A stretch of DNA of 8,886 nt from Gallionella sp. (GCA_017880945.1 JADGRM010000085.1:1-8886); one strand, 5' to 3'; positions 1 through 7,762 are shown, counted from the first letter of the stretch. Program-made: numbers and translations. The notes: a model not told the origin generated them from the sequence alone.

Positions 1-422
1 TCGTCCAGCAGCACTGCAGCCAGGCGCAATCGCGCCACGTCTTTAAGTGCAGCTTCGCCGGCATGATCGATCACCCATTGCAATTGCGTCTTGGCGTGCG
101 CCACATCTTTGGCCTGCTCATTCACCTGTGCAGCCAGCAACGCGGCACGCGCGGCATAGGCAGTGGAAGCGAATTTATCCATCACCGCAGCAGCGGCATC
201 ATTGACACGCTTGGGATCATTGCTGCCCACCTGCTCGACGACTTGCATATACAAAGTCGCCGCCTTGGTTGCCTGCTGGTGCTGGTAATACTGCCAGCCG
301 CGCCAGCTGCCCATAGCGACCACGACGACCAGTACCGTACCGAGTATCCAGTTGCCGTTGTCCTTCCACCATGCCTTGAGCGCCTCGAGTTGTTCCTGTT
401 CCTGCAAATCCAATGCTGCCAT
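1..422 (-). CDS. yfgM: YfgM-family membrane-anchored TPR-like protein, C-terminus cut by the window edge
   Basis: The first 140 residues are visible, starting from ATG at 422-420. After a short charged cytoplasmic N-terminus (LDLQEQEQLEALKAWWKDNG) there is one transmembrane segment at about residues 24-40 (NWILGTVLVVVVAMGSW). An Ala-rich helical region follows, with the character of the YfgM/TPR_21 family. The N-in, C-out layout matches E. coli YfgM (206 aa), an ancillary SecYEG translocon subunit that contacts the chaperone PpiD, so roughly a third of the protein should lie outside the window. The ATG sits 9 bases after the hisS stop, and an AGGGG-like Shine-Dalgarno overlapping that stop supports this start. 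The neighbour order hisS-yfgM, usually followed by bamB and der, supports the assignment. The family call is firm; the exact role in this organism is inferred from E. coli. Confidence 0.9.
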   Translation of the reverse strand, partial: MAALDLQEQEQLEALKAWWKDNGNWILGTVLVVVVAMGSWRGWQYYQHQQATKAATLYMQVVEQVGSNDPKRVNDAAAAVMDKFASTAYAARAALLAAQVNEQAKDVAHAKTQLQWVIDHAGEAALKDVARLRLAAVLLD

Positions 423-431
423 GTCATACCC

Positions 432-1703
432 CTACTTGATTAAATTATTTACGATTGCATTAAGTTCACGCACCGCCACCCTGACCTGCTCACCGCCCTG
501 CATCGGCTTCACGCTGACCTCATTCGCCTGCGCTTCGTCTTCACCGATCACCACCGCCACGCGCGCGCCGCTGCTATCGGCTTTTTTCATCTGCGACTTG
601 AAACTGCCGCCGCCGCAATGCAACACCACACGCAGATCGCCATCGCGCAACTGCTCCGCCGCCCGGCTGGCCAACTGGCTGGCCAGCTCGCCCTGATGCA
701 CCACATACACATCCACCTCCGCCTTGGGCAAAGCCATACCGTCGTCCTGCAACAGCGCCAGCAATCGCTCCACACCCATCGCGAAACCGGTGGCGGGAGC
801 CGCCTTGCCGCCGATCTGTTCGACCAGCCCGTCATAGCGGCCGCCGGCGCAAATGGTGCCTTGCGCACCCAAACGCGTGGTCACCCATTCGAACACGGTG
901 CGGTTGTAATAGTCCAGTCCGCGCACCAGACGCGGGTTGATCTCGTACGGAACATCGTGGCGTTTGAGTATCGCCCGCACTTCATCAAAATGCTTTAGCG
1001 CGTCGTCTTCCAATTCGTCCATCAGCTTGGGCGCGGCAACGATCAAATCCTGCATCGCCGGATTCTTGCTGTCCAGTATCCGCAACGGGTTGCTGTGCAA
1101 ACGTCGCTGCGCCTCGGCATCCAGCAGCCCTGCGTGCTGCTCAAAATAGGTGATCAGCTTGGCGCGATGACGATGCCGTGAATCCGCATCACCCAAGGTG
1201 TTAAGTTGCAGCGTGACATCACGCAGGCCGAGCTTTTTCCACAGCCGCGCGCACATCAAAATCTGTTCGGCATCGATGTCCGGCCCCGCAAAGCCCAGCG
1301 CTTCCACGCCGAACTGATGGAATTGGCGGTATCGTCCCTTTTGCGGACGCTCATGCCGGAACATCTGCCCGCTGTAATACAAGCGCTGCGGCGCGTTATA
1401 CAGCAAATTGTGCTGCAGCACGGCACGCACACATGAAGCCGTCCCCTCGGGACGCAATGTCAGGTGATCGCCGTTCAGCGCGTCATCAAAACTGTACATC
1501 TCCTTTTCGACGATGTCGGTCACTTCGCCGATGGCGCGCTTGAACAAAGCGGTCGGCTCGACCAGCGGCATACGGATGTTGCGATATCCGTAGCTGTGCA
1601 GCCAGTCACGTACCACTTCCTCGAACCATAACCACAGCCCCGCCTCGTCCGGCAGGATATCGTTCATGCCGCGCACGGCTTGCAGGGTTTCGTTGCTACT
1701 CAT
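432..1703 (-). CDS. hisS: Histidine--tRNA ligase (HisRS)
   Basis: This cytosolic class II aminoacyl-tRNA synthetase charges tRNA-His with histidine using ATP, normally as a homodimer. Its 423 residues match the usual bacterial length. Visible signatures in order are: N-terminal RGMNDILPDE (11-20); the TLRPEGT substrate loop (82-88); class II motif 2 around MFRHERPQKGRYRQFHQFG (114-132); the histidine-specific HisA block LVRGLDYYNRTVFEW (259-273); the glycine-rich GGRYDGL (287-293); and motif 3 GFAMGVERLL (306-315) with its ATP-binding arginine. The rest, from about residue 328, is the anticodon-binding domain. The ATG lies 18 bases after the ispG stop. The preceding bases are purine-rich (AGAAAAG) but not a canonical Shine-Dalgarno, so coupling to ispG translation is plausible. 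All class II motifs look intact and nothing is odd. Confidence 0.98.
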   Translation of the reverse strand: MSSNETLQAVRGMNDILPDEAGLWLWFEEVVRDWLHSYGYRNIRMPLVEPTALFKRAIGEVTDIVEKEMYSFDDALNGDHLTLRPEGTASCVRAVLQHNLLYNAPQRLYYSGQMFRHERPQKGRYRQFHQFGVEALGFAGPDIDAEQILMCARLWKKLGLRDVTLQLNTLGDADSRHRHRAKLITYFEQHAGLLDAEAQRRLHSNPLRILDSKNPAMQDLIVAAPKLMDELEDDALKHFDEVRAILKRHDVPYEINPRLVRGLDYYNRTVFEWVTTRLGAQGTICAGGRYDGLVEQIGGKAAPATGFAMGVERLLALLQDDGMALPKAEVDVYVVHQGELASQLASRAAEQLRDGDLRVVLHCGGGSFKSQMKKADSSGARVAVVIGEDEAQANEVSVKPMQGGEQVRVAVRELNAIVNNLIK

Positions 1704-1721
1704 CTTTTCTGAACGATTACT

Positions 1722-3002
1722 CTAAGCGGGTTGATGCGAAATGCTGCGCGGCGGTTTCGTCGCATCAATTTTGCGCGCCGCATATTTGCGCGCCACGTAG
1801 CTATCCACGATCTCTGTAAATTCCCTGGCGATGTTGTCGCCGCGCAGGGTCATCGCTTTTACTCCATCGATATAGACCGGTGCGGCGGGACTCTCGCCGG
1901 TTCCCGGCAGGCTGATGCCGATGTTGGCCAGTTTGCTTTCGCCCGGCCCGTTCACCACACAGCCCATCACCGCCACGGTCATGTTCTCCACGCCTTCATA
2001 CTGCTCGCGCCACAGCGGCATCTGCGTGCGCAGATGCGTCTGGATGCTTTGCGCCAATTCCTGAAAGAAGCTGCTGGTAGTGCGTCCGCAACCGGGACAA
2101 GCCGTCACCATCGGCGCAAATGCACGCATTCCCATGGTCTGCAAGATCTCCTGTCCGACCAGTACTTCCTGGGTGCGATCGCCGCCCGGTTCCGGGGTCA
2201 GCGAAATACGGATCGTGTCGCCTATCCCTTCCTGCAACAGCACCGCCAGTGCTGCCGTGGAAGCCACGATACCCTTCGAGCCCATGCCCGCCTCTGTCAA
2301 GCCCAGGTGCAGCGCGTAGTCGCATTGCAGTGTCAGCGCGCGATACACCGCGATCAGATCCTGCACCTCGCTGACCTTGCAGGACAACACGATGCGGTTA
2401 TGCGCCATGCCCAATCGCTCGGCGCGCTGCGCACTTTCCAGCGCGGATGCGATCAGCGCGGCACGGGTCACTTCGCTTGCTTCTTTGGGCTGCGCCAGAC
2501 GCGAATTCTCATCCATCATGCGCGCCACCAGATTCTGATCCAGGCTACCCCAATTCACCCCGATGCGCACCGGCTTATCGTAGCGGATCGCGGTTTCTAT
2601 CATCATCGTGAACGGATCGTCTTCCTTGCGGTTGCGCCCGACGTTACCCGGATTGATGCGGTATTTCGCCAGGGCCTGCGCACAATCGGGGTAGTCGGTG
2701 AGCAAACGATGACCGTTGTAATGGAAGTCGCCGACCAGCGGCACATCACAGCCCATGCTGTCCAGGCGTGAGCGTATGTTGGCCACTTGCGCGGCAGCCT
2801 CAGGGGTGTTGACCGTGATGCGCACCAGCTCCGAACCGGCCTTGGCCAACTCGAATACCTGTTTGGTGGTCGCTTCGACATCGGCAGTATCGGTGTTGGT
2901 CATGGACTGCACCACGATCGGCGCACCGCCGCCCAGCATCACCTTGCCGACCAACACCCGTTGCGACGGGCGACGTTTGATGATGGCCGCGCTCATGCTC
3001 AC
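1722..3002 (-). CDS. ispG: 4-hydroxy-3-methylbut-2-en-1-yl diphosphate synthase (flavodoxin)
   Basis: IspG (GcpE) performs the penultimate step of the MEP isoprenoid pathway, the reductive conversion of methylerythritol cyclodiphosphate to HMBPP with a [4Fe-4S] cluster. The N-terminal TIM-barrel part shows RRPSQRVLVGKV (10-21) and VQSMTNTDT (31-39). The cluster ligands are Cys302 and Cys305 in ACPGCGRT and Cys348 in GCVVNGPGE, with Glu355 as the fourth conserved residue. At 426 residues it is longer than E. coli IspG (372). That matches the longer betaproteobacterial form, which includes an expanded stretch around residues 151-200. The longest frame begins with GTG at 3002-3000, overlapping the rodZ TGA by 4 bases. 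An ATG two codons later (2996-2994) is an equally reasonable start. Such overlap points to translational coupling with rodZ. The last ten or so residues are probably disordered. Confidence 0.97.
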   Translation of the reverse strand: MSMSAAIIKRRPSQRVLVGKVMLGGGAPIVVQSMTNTDTADVEATTKQVFELAKAGSELVRITVNTPEAAAQVANIRSRLDSMGCDVPLVGDFHYNGHRLLTDYPDCAQALAKYRINPGNVGRNRKEDDPFTMMIETAIRYDKPVRIGVNWGSLDQNLVARMMDENSRLAQPKEASEVTRAALIASALESAQRAERLGMAHNRIVLSCKVSEVQDLIAVYRALTLQCDYALHLGLTEAGMGSKGIVASTAALAVLLQEGIGDTIRISLTPEPGGDRTQEVLVGQEILQTMGMRAFAPMVTACPGCGRTTSSFFQELAQSIQTHLRTQMPLWREQYEGVENMTVAVMGCVVNGPGESKLANIGISLPGTGESPAAPVYIDGVKAMTLRGDNIAREFTEIVDSYVARKYAARKIDATKPPRSISHQPA

Positions 3003-4039
3003 TTCAATTTCTTCAAGTGAGCCACTTCGCTATACTCATTGATGTAAGGCTTCAAATCCACCTGCTTGCCCCGAAAATACAGGCTCACCGATGCAGCATG
3101 GCCGATCAGCATCGAGAAAGGTGCGTTGCCCTCCACACGCAATTCGCTACCGGCCGGATTAAGCTGCGACGATATTATATTGCCGTCTTTGTCCTTGATT
3201 TCTGTCCATGACTCTTCACCGAACACCAGACGCAGCTTGGAGGTTTCTGGCAACGCGCCTAGCGGAGTCACAGAATTTTCCGATTGAACTGTCGCATCTT
3301 TGGCCACCGGCGTTTTCGCTTCCCGAACCGAGGATTGCGTTTTCGCTTCCCGAACCGAGGATTGCGTTTTCGCTTCCCGAGCCGGGGATTGCAATTTCGC
3401 TTCCCGAGCCGGGGATTGCGTTTTCGCTTCCCGAACCGAAGATTGCGCCACCGAAGATTTCACCTTCGGTACAACAGGCGAAATTGGCTCGATCATGCTC
3501 GGTTTCAATACCAGCGGCTCAGAGATGGTTTTCGCTTCGGCGGGCAATTCAACAGGTGTTTCAACCTTTGCCGCGTTTACCTGTTCTTTTGATTGCTTGA
3601 GTGGTGTCTTGAAATGCCATAACGCAAATACCGCCACGATCACGGCCAGCAGCGACGCGGCGCCCAACCAGATCATATTTTGCTGGCGTAATGAATGTGC
3701 ATTAGGGAACTGCACCCCTGCCGAAGCCGGAATAAGCTCTGCCGCAGCCATTTTTGTTTGCGGGATACTCGCCAACAATGTCTCCGCATCCAATCGCAGA
3801 ATCTTGGCATAACTGCGCACAAAGCCGCGCAAAAATGCCGCCTCGGGCAGATGCTTGAAATCCTCCGCTTCCAATGCCTCTATTTGGCGCGGCGCGAACT
3901 TGATCTGACCCGCCACATCCGCCACGCTCAAACCAAGTTTTTCACGCGCTTCGCGCAGCATGTTTCCCAACGAAGTCGCCGGTATCGCGGTAGGGCGATT
4001 ACCTTGCCCGGAATTATTTTCAGGAAGATTTTCCATCAT
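2999..4039 (-). CDS. rodZ: RodZ-like cytoskeletal membrane protein (HTH, TM segment, C-terminal DUF4115-like domain)
   Basis: RodZ links the MreB actin-like cytoskeleton to the elongation peptidoglycan machinery and helps set rod shape. The cytoplasmic N-terminus carries an Xre-type helix-turn-helix (about 23-90: LGNMLREAREKLGLSVADVA, then the typical EALEAEDF and LRGFVRSYA). One transmembrane helix follows (about 122-142, MIWLGAASLLAVIVAVFALW). A linker rich in Lys, Pro and Ser (about 145-265) then contains five 9-residue repeats (199-243). The periplasmic beta domain covers about 266-346, with LVFGEESWTEIKD and APFSMLIGHA. Total length, 346 aa, is typical of the family. The start is an ATGATG pair at 4039-4034 overlapping the pilW TGA. 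A GGTGA abuts the first ATG, so the second may be favoured by spacing. In family members the HTH binds MreB and need not bind DNA. Position between pilW and ispG is the standard proteobacterial one. Confidence 0.94.
   Translation of the reverse strand: MMENLPENNSGQGNRPTAIPATSLGNMLREAREKLGLSVADVAGQIKFAPRQIEALEAEDFKHLPEAAFLRGFVRSYAKILRLDAETLLASIPQTKMAAAELIPASAGVQFPNAHSLRQQNMIWLGAASLLAVIVAVFALWHFKTPLKQSKEQVNAAKVETPVELPAEAKTISEPLVLKPSMIEPISPVVPKVKSSVAQSSVREAKTQSPAREAKLQSPAREAKTQSSVREAKTQSSVREAKTPVAKDATVQSENSVTPLGALPETSKLRLVFGEESWTEIKDKDGNIISSQLNPAGSELRVEGNAPFSMLIGHAASVSLYFRGKQVDLKPYINEYSEVAHLKKLK
3312..3446 (-). repeat. Five-copy 27-base tandem repeat inside rodZ
   Basis: There are five contiguous 27-base units at 3312-3338, 3339-3365, 3366-3392, 3393-3419 and 3420-3446. 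The first two are identical. The third differs from them at two positions, the fourth differs from the third at two, and the fifth differs from the first at one. In the rodZ frame they encode five copies of Q-S-(S/P)-(V/A)-R-E-A-K-(T/L), residues 199-243, in the periplasmic linker just before the C-terminal beta domain. Because 27 is a multiple of three, gain or loss of units changes linker length without breaking the frame. The near-identity at nucleotide level indicates recent duplication. Confidence 0.97.
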
Positions 4040-4788
4040 TCACCATGTATCAACAATTGAGTTTCGCGCGCATCAGGAAAACGATTGCGCAACTGTGTAG
4101 CGTAGCTGGCCTCTGAACTACGATCGCCGACCTTGCGATTGATACGCACTCCCAGCAAGAGTTGTTCCGCTGTCAGATTCTCGTTATTTTGCGAAAAATT
4201 CGCAAAATATTTCTTGGCTGCGAAGTAATCAGAATTGGCAAAGTTCAATTCTGCCAGGGCAAACAATGCCCGGGGCATTCCAGGTTGTACCAGCAGCGCC
4301 TTTTGCAAAAACTCCTCGGCATCCTTGTTTTTTCCGGCTTTCCTCGAACACAGCCCGGCATTCAGATAAGCAAGGCCCGGTGTCGTATACAAAGGGTTTT
4401 TTATTGCCGCCATGAAATGCGCAATGGACTCTTTTTCCCTGTCGCGCTGACACAGGAACCAGCCATAGTTGTTATGCGTATCGGAATCCGTATTATCGAG
4501 GTGCAGGCTTCTCTGAAAATCCTCCTCGGCCTCTTTGTCCTCGAGCAATGCCATATGCACCAAGCCGCGCACACTGTAGGCTGGTGCATAGTCCGGATCG
4601 GCCTGCAAGGCTTGCGTCAACTCATCCAGCGCGATGCCGAGTTGCGCACGCTCATAGTACAGGCCAGCCAATTCAGTATGCACTTTGGCGCTTTTGAGGG
4701 CATGTGAGCTGTCCGAAGTTGTGCTGCACGCTGCCAAAACAAGCATGGAAAGCGCCAAAGAAAACAATGGGGTAATCAATCTGTACAT
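4036..4788 (-). CDS. pilW: Type IV pilus biogenesis/stability lipoprotein PilW (PilF)
   Basis: This is an outer-membrane TPR lipoprotein. In Pseudomonas (PilF) and Neisseria (PilW) it acts as the pilotin or stability factor that lets the PilQ secretin assemble in the outer membrane. The 250-residue product begins with a lipoprotein signal peptide ending in the lipobox LAAC, with lipidated Cys21. Ser at +2 fits sorting to the outer membrane. From about residue 35 the protein is a row of roughly five or six TPR helical pairs: YYERAQLGIALDELTQAL, then PDYAPAYSVRGLVHMA, then the conserved DTHNNYGWFLCQ (103-114), then GLAYLNAGLCSRKAGKNKDA and the rest. The ATG at 4788-4786 has a strong Shine-Dalgarno (GAGGTG). 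The stop overlaps the rodZ start by 4 bases. No other pilus gene is in the window, as is normal for this locus. Elsewhere the family also appears under the E. coli paralogue-like name NlpI, but the locus favours PilW. Confidence 0.93.
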   Translation of the reverse strand: MYRLITPLFSLALSMLVLAACSTTSDSSHALKSAKVHTELAGLYYERAQLGIALDELTQALQADPDYAPAYSVRGLVHMALLEDKEAEEDFQRSLHLDNTDSDTHNNYGWFLCQRDREKESIAHFMAAIKNPLYTTPGLAYLNAGLCSRKAGKNKDAEEFLQKALLVQPGMPRALFALAELNFANSDYFAAKKYFANFSQNNENLTAEQLLLGVRINRKVGDRSSEASYATQLRNRFPDARETQLLIHGE

Positions 4789-4793
4789 TTATG

Positions 4794-4799
4794 CACCTC
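4794..4799 (-). promoter_or_regulatory. Shine-Dalgarno of pilW
   Basis: On the minus strand GAGGTG lies 5 bases before the pilW ATG, within the 21-base rlmN-pilW spacer. It is the strongest ribosome-binding site in the rlmN-to-yfgM block and fixes the pilW start, so the lipoprotein signal peptide begins at MYRL. Confidence 0.85.
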
Positions 4800-4809
4800 G
4801 GTCATTCAT

Positions 4810-5892
4810 CTATACCACCCCAACGGAGCGCTGCAGGTTTCGTTTGGTTTTATCCTGCACCTGACCGGCCAACTGGCCGCAGGCCGCCGCGATGTCGTCA
4901 CCGCGCGTCTTGCGCGTGGTGGTCACGATGTCTGCCTGCATCAGCACGTCGCGGAAACGCTGGATCGCATCCGGACTTGAGCGCCGATAATGCGTTTGCG
5001 GGAACGGATTGAACGGGATCAGGTTGAATTTGCACGGCACGTCGCGCACCAGATTGACCAGCTCGCGAGCCTGTTGCACCGAATCATTCACCCCTTCCAG
5101 CATCACATATTCGAAGGTGATGAAATCGCGAGGCGCGCGCTCCAGATAACGCTGGCAGGCCGCCAGCAACACTTTGAGCGGATACTTCTGGTTGATCGGC
5201 ACCAGCTCGTCGCGCAACTTGTCATTCGGCGCGTGCAACGAAACCGCCAAGGCCACCGGACACTCATCGCGCAGCCTGTCCATCGCCGGCACGATGCCGG
5301 AAGTGGACACCGTCACGCGGCGGCGTGACAAGCCATAAGCGTGATCGTCCAGCATCAGGCGCAGCGCGCTCACCGTGTTGTCGAAATTCAGCAACGGTTC
5401 ACCCATGCCCATCATCACCACGTTGCTGATCTTCCAGTTGCCCTCGGCATCCTTGCCGAGCTGATGGTTTGCCCACCACAGCTGGCCGATGATCTCCGCC
5501 ACGCTCAGGTTGCGGTTGAAACCCTGCTTGCCGGTGGAGCAGAACGAGCAATTCAGCGCGCATCCGGCTTGACTGGAAATGCACAGAGTTCCTCTTGTTA
5601 CTTCGGGAATGTACACCGCTTCCACGGCATTCCCGGTGCCGACGTTCAGCAGCCACTTGCGCGTGCCGTCGTCGGATAACTCTTCGCGCATCACATTCGG
5701 CGCGGTGATGCACGCGCTTTGGGCGAGCTTATCGCGCAAAGCTGCCGCGATGTCGGTCATCGCGGCGAAATCGGGCTCCCCGACTTTGTAGATCCAGCGC
5801 ATCAGCTGGCGCGCACGGAACGGCTTCTCGCCCATTTCCGTGAGATAAGCCGCCAGTGCGTGTGCATCAAAGTCGAGGAGGTTTTGTTGCAT
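4810..5892 (-). CDS. rlmN: Dual-specificity 23S rRNA A2503 / tRNA A37 C2-methyltransferase RlmN
   Basis: RlmN is a radical-SAM enzyme that adds a methyl group to C2 of A2503 in 23S rRNA and of A37 in certain tRNAs, supporting translational fidelity. The 360-residue protein has an N-terminal accessory domain (EKPFRARQLMRWIY, 22-35), then the radical-SAM barrel. The [4Fe-4S] ligands are Cys111, Cys115 and Cys118 in GCALNCSFCSTG. The SAM-binding GMGEPLLN motif is at 162-169. The two family-specific catalytic cysteines are present. Cys338 in AAACGQL corresponds to the methyl-carrying Cys355 of E. coli, and Cys104 in TLCISSQ to its Cys118. The start is ATG at 5892-5890, 15 bases after the ndk stop, with only a weak GAAG-type Shine-Dalgarno. 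The complete catalytic set argues against the resistance paralogue Cfr, and the ndk-rlmN-pilW order supports RlmN. Confidence 0.97.
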   Translation of the reverse strand: MQQNLLDFDAHALAAYLTEMGEKPFRARQLMRWIYKVGEPDFAAMTDIAAALRDKLAQSACITAPNVMREELSDDGTRKWLLNVGTGNAVEAVYIPEVTRGTLCISSQAGCALNCSFCSTGKQGFNRNLSVAEIIGQLWWANHQLGKDAEGNWKISNVVMMGMGEPLLNFDNTVSALRLMLDDHAYGLSRRRVTVSTSGIVPAMDRLRDECPVALAVSLHAPNDKLRDELVPINQKYPLKVLLAACQRYLERAPRDFITFEYVMLEGVNDSVQQARELVNLVRDVPCKFNLIPFNPFPQTHYRRSSPDAIQRFRDVLMQADIVTTTRKTRGDDIAAACGQLAGQVQDKTKRNLQRSVGVV

Positions 5893-5907
5893 CAGTTTCT
5901 TCGGTTA

Positions 5908-6333
5908 TTAACGCGAGTAAACATTCATCGCCGGGAAGAAATACGCGATCTCAACCGCAGCAGTCTCAGCCGCATCGGAACCGTGTACCGCATTCGCATC
6001 GATGCTGTCGGCGAAATCGGCGCGGATCGTGCCTTTGTCGGCCTTCTTCGGATCGGTCGCGCCCATCAGATCGCGGTTCTTCAGGATCGCGCCTTCGCCT
6101 TCCAGCGCCTGTATCATCACCGGGCCGGAGATCATGAAGTCCACCAGGTCCTTGAAGAACGGACGGGCGCGGTGCACCGCGTAAAAACCTTCCGCCTCGG
6201 CGCGCGACAACTGCACCATGCGCGCGGCAATGACCTTCAAACCGGCTTTTTCAAAGCGGGAGTAAATCTGGCCGATGACATTCTTGGCAACTGCATCGGG
6301 TTTGATAATCGACAGGGTACGTTCAACAGCCAT
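5908..6333 (-). CDS. ndk: Nucleoside diphosphate kinase
   Basis: Ndk transfers the gamma-phosphate of ATP to other nucleoside diphosphates through a phosphohistidine, balancing NTP and dNTP pools in the cytosol. At 141 residues it has the normal length. The N-terminal ERTLSIIKPDAV (4-15) holds the conserved Lys11. The active-site signature NAVHGSD (114-120) contains catalytic His117. FRADFAD-like TIRADFADS (102-110) and the PKKADKGTIR stretch are typical. The ATG at 6333-6331 is preceded by a good GGAGA Shine-Dalgarno. The 50-base spacer to tilS is long enough for a promoter, but I could not pick a convincing -35/-10 pair. Ndk may therefore head the block running to yfgM or be co-transcribed with tilS. 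Confidence 0.98.
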   Translation of the reverse strand: MAVERTLSIIKPDAVAKNVIGQIYSRFEKAGLKVIAARMVQLSRAEAEGFYAVHRARPFFKDLVDFMISGPVMIQALEGEGAILKNRDLMGATDPKKADKGTIRADFADSIDANAVHGSDAAETAAVEIAYFFPAMNVYSR

Positions 6334-6340
6334 GCTACTT

Positions 6341-6345
6341 TCTCC
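6341..6345 (-). promoter_or_regulatory. Shine-Dalgarno of ndk
   Basis: GGAGA on the minus strand lies 7 bases before the ndk ATG, a normal spacing. It confirms the start at residue M of MAVERTLS. Confidence 0.8.
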
Positions 6346-6383
6346 AAACTTGAATAGTTAATAAAAAACGGCTCGGCATTCTA

Positions 6384-7751
6384 TCAGGATTTGCCTGTCC
6401 GCGCGCCCCGCAATTCAAGAAGGATGGCTGCTTCGTGACCATCAGCCTGATACTCCGCCGCAATCGCCACACCGGACACGCACACCAGTTCTTCGCCGCA
6501 ATACAACAGCGGCAGGCGGTCGCGTTGCCAGGGCGGAACGAGGTGTTCTTGCAGCAGGTTTTTCAGGGTGCGTGTCGCGGCGGCAGGGTGTGGGCGCAGT
6601 GCTTCTCCGCCGTGCCGCACACGCAACGTCACCGGCGCGCGCTGCAGCTTCGCCAGGCTGATGCTGGTGGATCGCAAAACCTTCCCGTTAGCATCCTGCT
6701 TGCGATCGAAGCGCAACCGCGTATTCAGCGCGGGCCATTTCAATTCGGCTTCGCCGTGCCAAGGCAATACGATGTTCGGATCGAACTCACCCAACGCATG
6801 CAGCGCATAAACCTTGCCCCGATAGCGGCGCACCTGCCAGTCACTGTAGCTTATACATACTGCTGCATCCTGACGTGCACTTCGTAACTGATGCAGCATG
6901 TCATCCAATTGCAAGGCTTGCGGCATCGGCGCGCCGCAGCTATGCAGGAAATAGCGCAGCAGGTTCTTCGCGCGGGTTTGGCTTAATGCCTGCAAGGCCG
7001 CAACGTCCAGCGTATCGGCGTGGATCGCCTGCACGCCATCCTGTAGCGCCAATTCGTCCAGTAACTTGCTGGCCTCGGCAAAATGCTGCGCGCTGCGCGC
7101 CAGAGTGTCGCGGTAGGCCGGGAACTTTTCACTCAGCAACGGCAGCACGCGATGACGCAGGAAATTGCGCGGATAAATATCGTCGGCATTGCTCTCATCC
7201 TCTATCCAGTGCAACTGATGCGCTGCGGCATAGGCCAGGGTCTCTTGGCGGGAGCAGTGCAACAAAGGCCTGATCAGCGGGACTGAATCGGCACGTTCGG
7301 TGTACTGGGGCATGGCGCTCGCGCCGCGCACCCCTGCACCGCGCAACAATTGCAGCAACAGCGTTTCCGCCTGGTCGTCGGCATGGTGTGCCACAGCCAC
7401 AAAATCGCAGGACTGGTCGGCAAAAGCCGCATGGCGCAGTTTGCGCGCCGCCGCTTCGATGCCATGCTCACGCAATGGCGCGATGTCCACGCGTTCGATG
7501 TGCAGGGAAATGTGGAGTCTGGCGCAAAGATCGGCGCAGAAATCCGACCAGGCATCCGCATTCGGGCTGATGCCGTGATGGACATGCAATGCGGACAGTT
7601 GCCAGGAAAAACGTGTGGAGAGTTTATGCAGCAGATGCAGCAGTACCACAGAGTCCACGCCACCGCTCAAACCGATCAGGATCGAGCTATGCGCGGGAAG
7701 CAGCGGCGCGATCTGCGCTGCTACACGTTCGGTGAGATTATTGCCTGTCAA
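6384..7751 (-). CDS. tilS: tRNA(Ile)-lysidine synthetase
   Basis: TilS attaches lysine to the wobble C34 of the CAU-anticodon tRNA-Ile2 using ATP, converting it to lysidine so that it reads AUA and accepts isoleucine; it is normally essential. The N-terminal PP-loop ATPase domain shows LIGLSGGVDS (25-34) with the SGGVDS P-loop, HVHHGI (56-61), and the HHADDQAETLLLQLLRGAG block (122-140). DESN (185-188), PRNFLRHRVLP and a substrate-binding middle region follow. The C-terminal domain carries VRHGGEALRPHP (378-389) and TLKNLLQE, typical of long-form TilS such as E. coli's; 455 aa fits. There is no in-frame ATG near the front. The TTG at 7751-7749 is the best start because AAGGA lies 6 bases upstream. 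Adjacency to accA is characteristic of proteobacteria. Confidence 0.96.
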   Translation of the reverse strand: MTGNNLTERVAAQIAPLLPAHSSILIGLSGGVDSVVLLHLLHKLSTRFSWQLSALHVHHGISPNADAWSDFCADLCARLHISLHIERVDIAPLREHGIEAAARKLRHAAFADQSCDFVAVAHHADDQAETLLLQLLRGAGVRGASAMPQYTERADSVPLIRPLLHCSRQETLAYAAAHQLHWIEDESNADDIYPRNFLRHRVLPLLSEKFPAYRDTLARSAQHFAEASKLLDELALQDGVQAIHADTLDVAALQALSQTRAKNLLRYFLHSCGAPMPQALQLDDMLHQLRSARQDAAVCISYSDWQVRRYRGKVYALHALGEFDPNIVLPWHGEAELKWPALNTRLRFDRKQDANGKVLRSTSISLAKLQRAPVTLRVRHGGEALRPHPAAATRTLKNLLQEHLVPPWQRDRLPLLYCGEELVCVSGVAIAAEYQADGHEAAILLELRGARTGKS

Positions 7752-7757
7752 GAAATG

Positions 7758-7762
7758 TCCTT
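7758..7762 (-). promoter_or_regulatory. Shine-Dalgarno deciding the TTG start of tilS
   Basis: AAGGA on the minus strand ends 6 bases before TTG (7751-7749). The frame stays open further upstream to a TGA at 7826-7824 but holds no ATG, GTG or well-placed alternative. This site is the main evidence for the TTG start. Confidence 0.8.

Noticed and set aside
1731..2771. 346-codon open frame on the plus strand
   Set aside because: It lies wholly antisense to ispG, whose motifs are unmistakable. The product is rich in His, Arg and Gln and has no recognisable domain, as expected of a shadow frame in GC-rich coding DNA.
3208..3812. Overlapping plus-strand frames with repeated peptides (SLPEPRIAF-type and FASRTEDCV-type)
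   Set aside because: These repeats are the other reading frames of the 27-base array in rodZ. The unit keeps all frames open, so repetition here is not evidence of separate proteins.
5719..6357. 212-codon open frame on the plus strand across rlmN and ndk
   Set aside because: It overlaps the coding parts of two well-identified genes in antisense, and its composition is typical of a reverse-strand shadow.
6363..6401. Possible Rho-independent terminator between tilS and ndk (T6 on the minus strand at 6368-6363)
   Set aside because: The only stem I can draw before the T-run is two 3-base-pair segments (CGG/CCG and GGC/GCC) separated by an internal loop, with a 15-base apical loop. This is too weak to call.
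7300..7578. Plus-strand frames of 60 to 145 codons antisense to tilS
   Set aside because: They sit over the PP-loop and active-site region of TilS and have no independent support.
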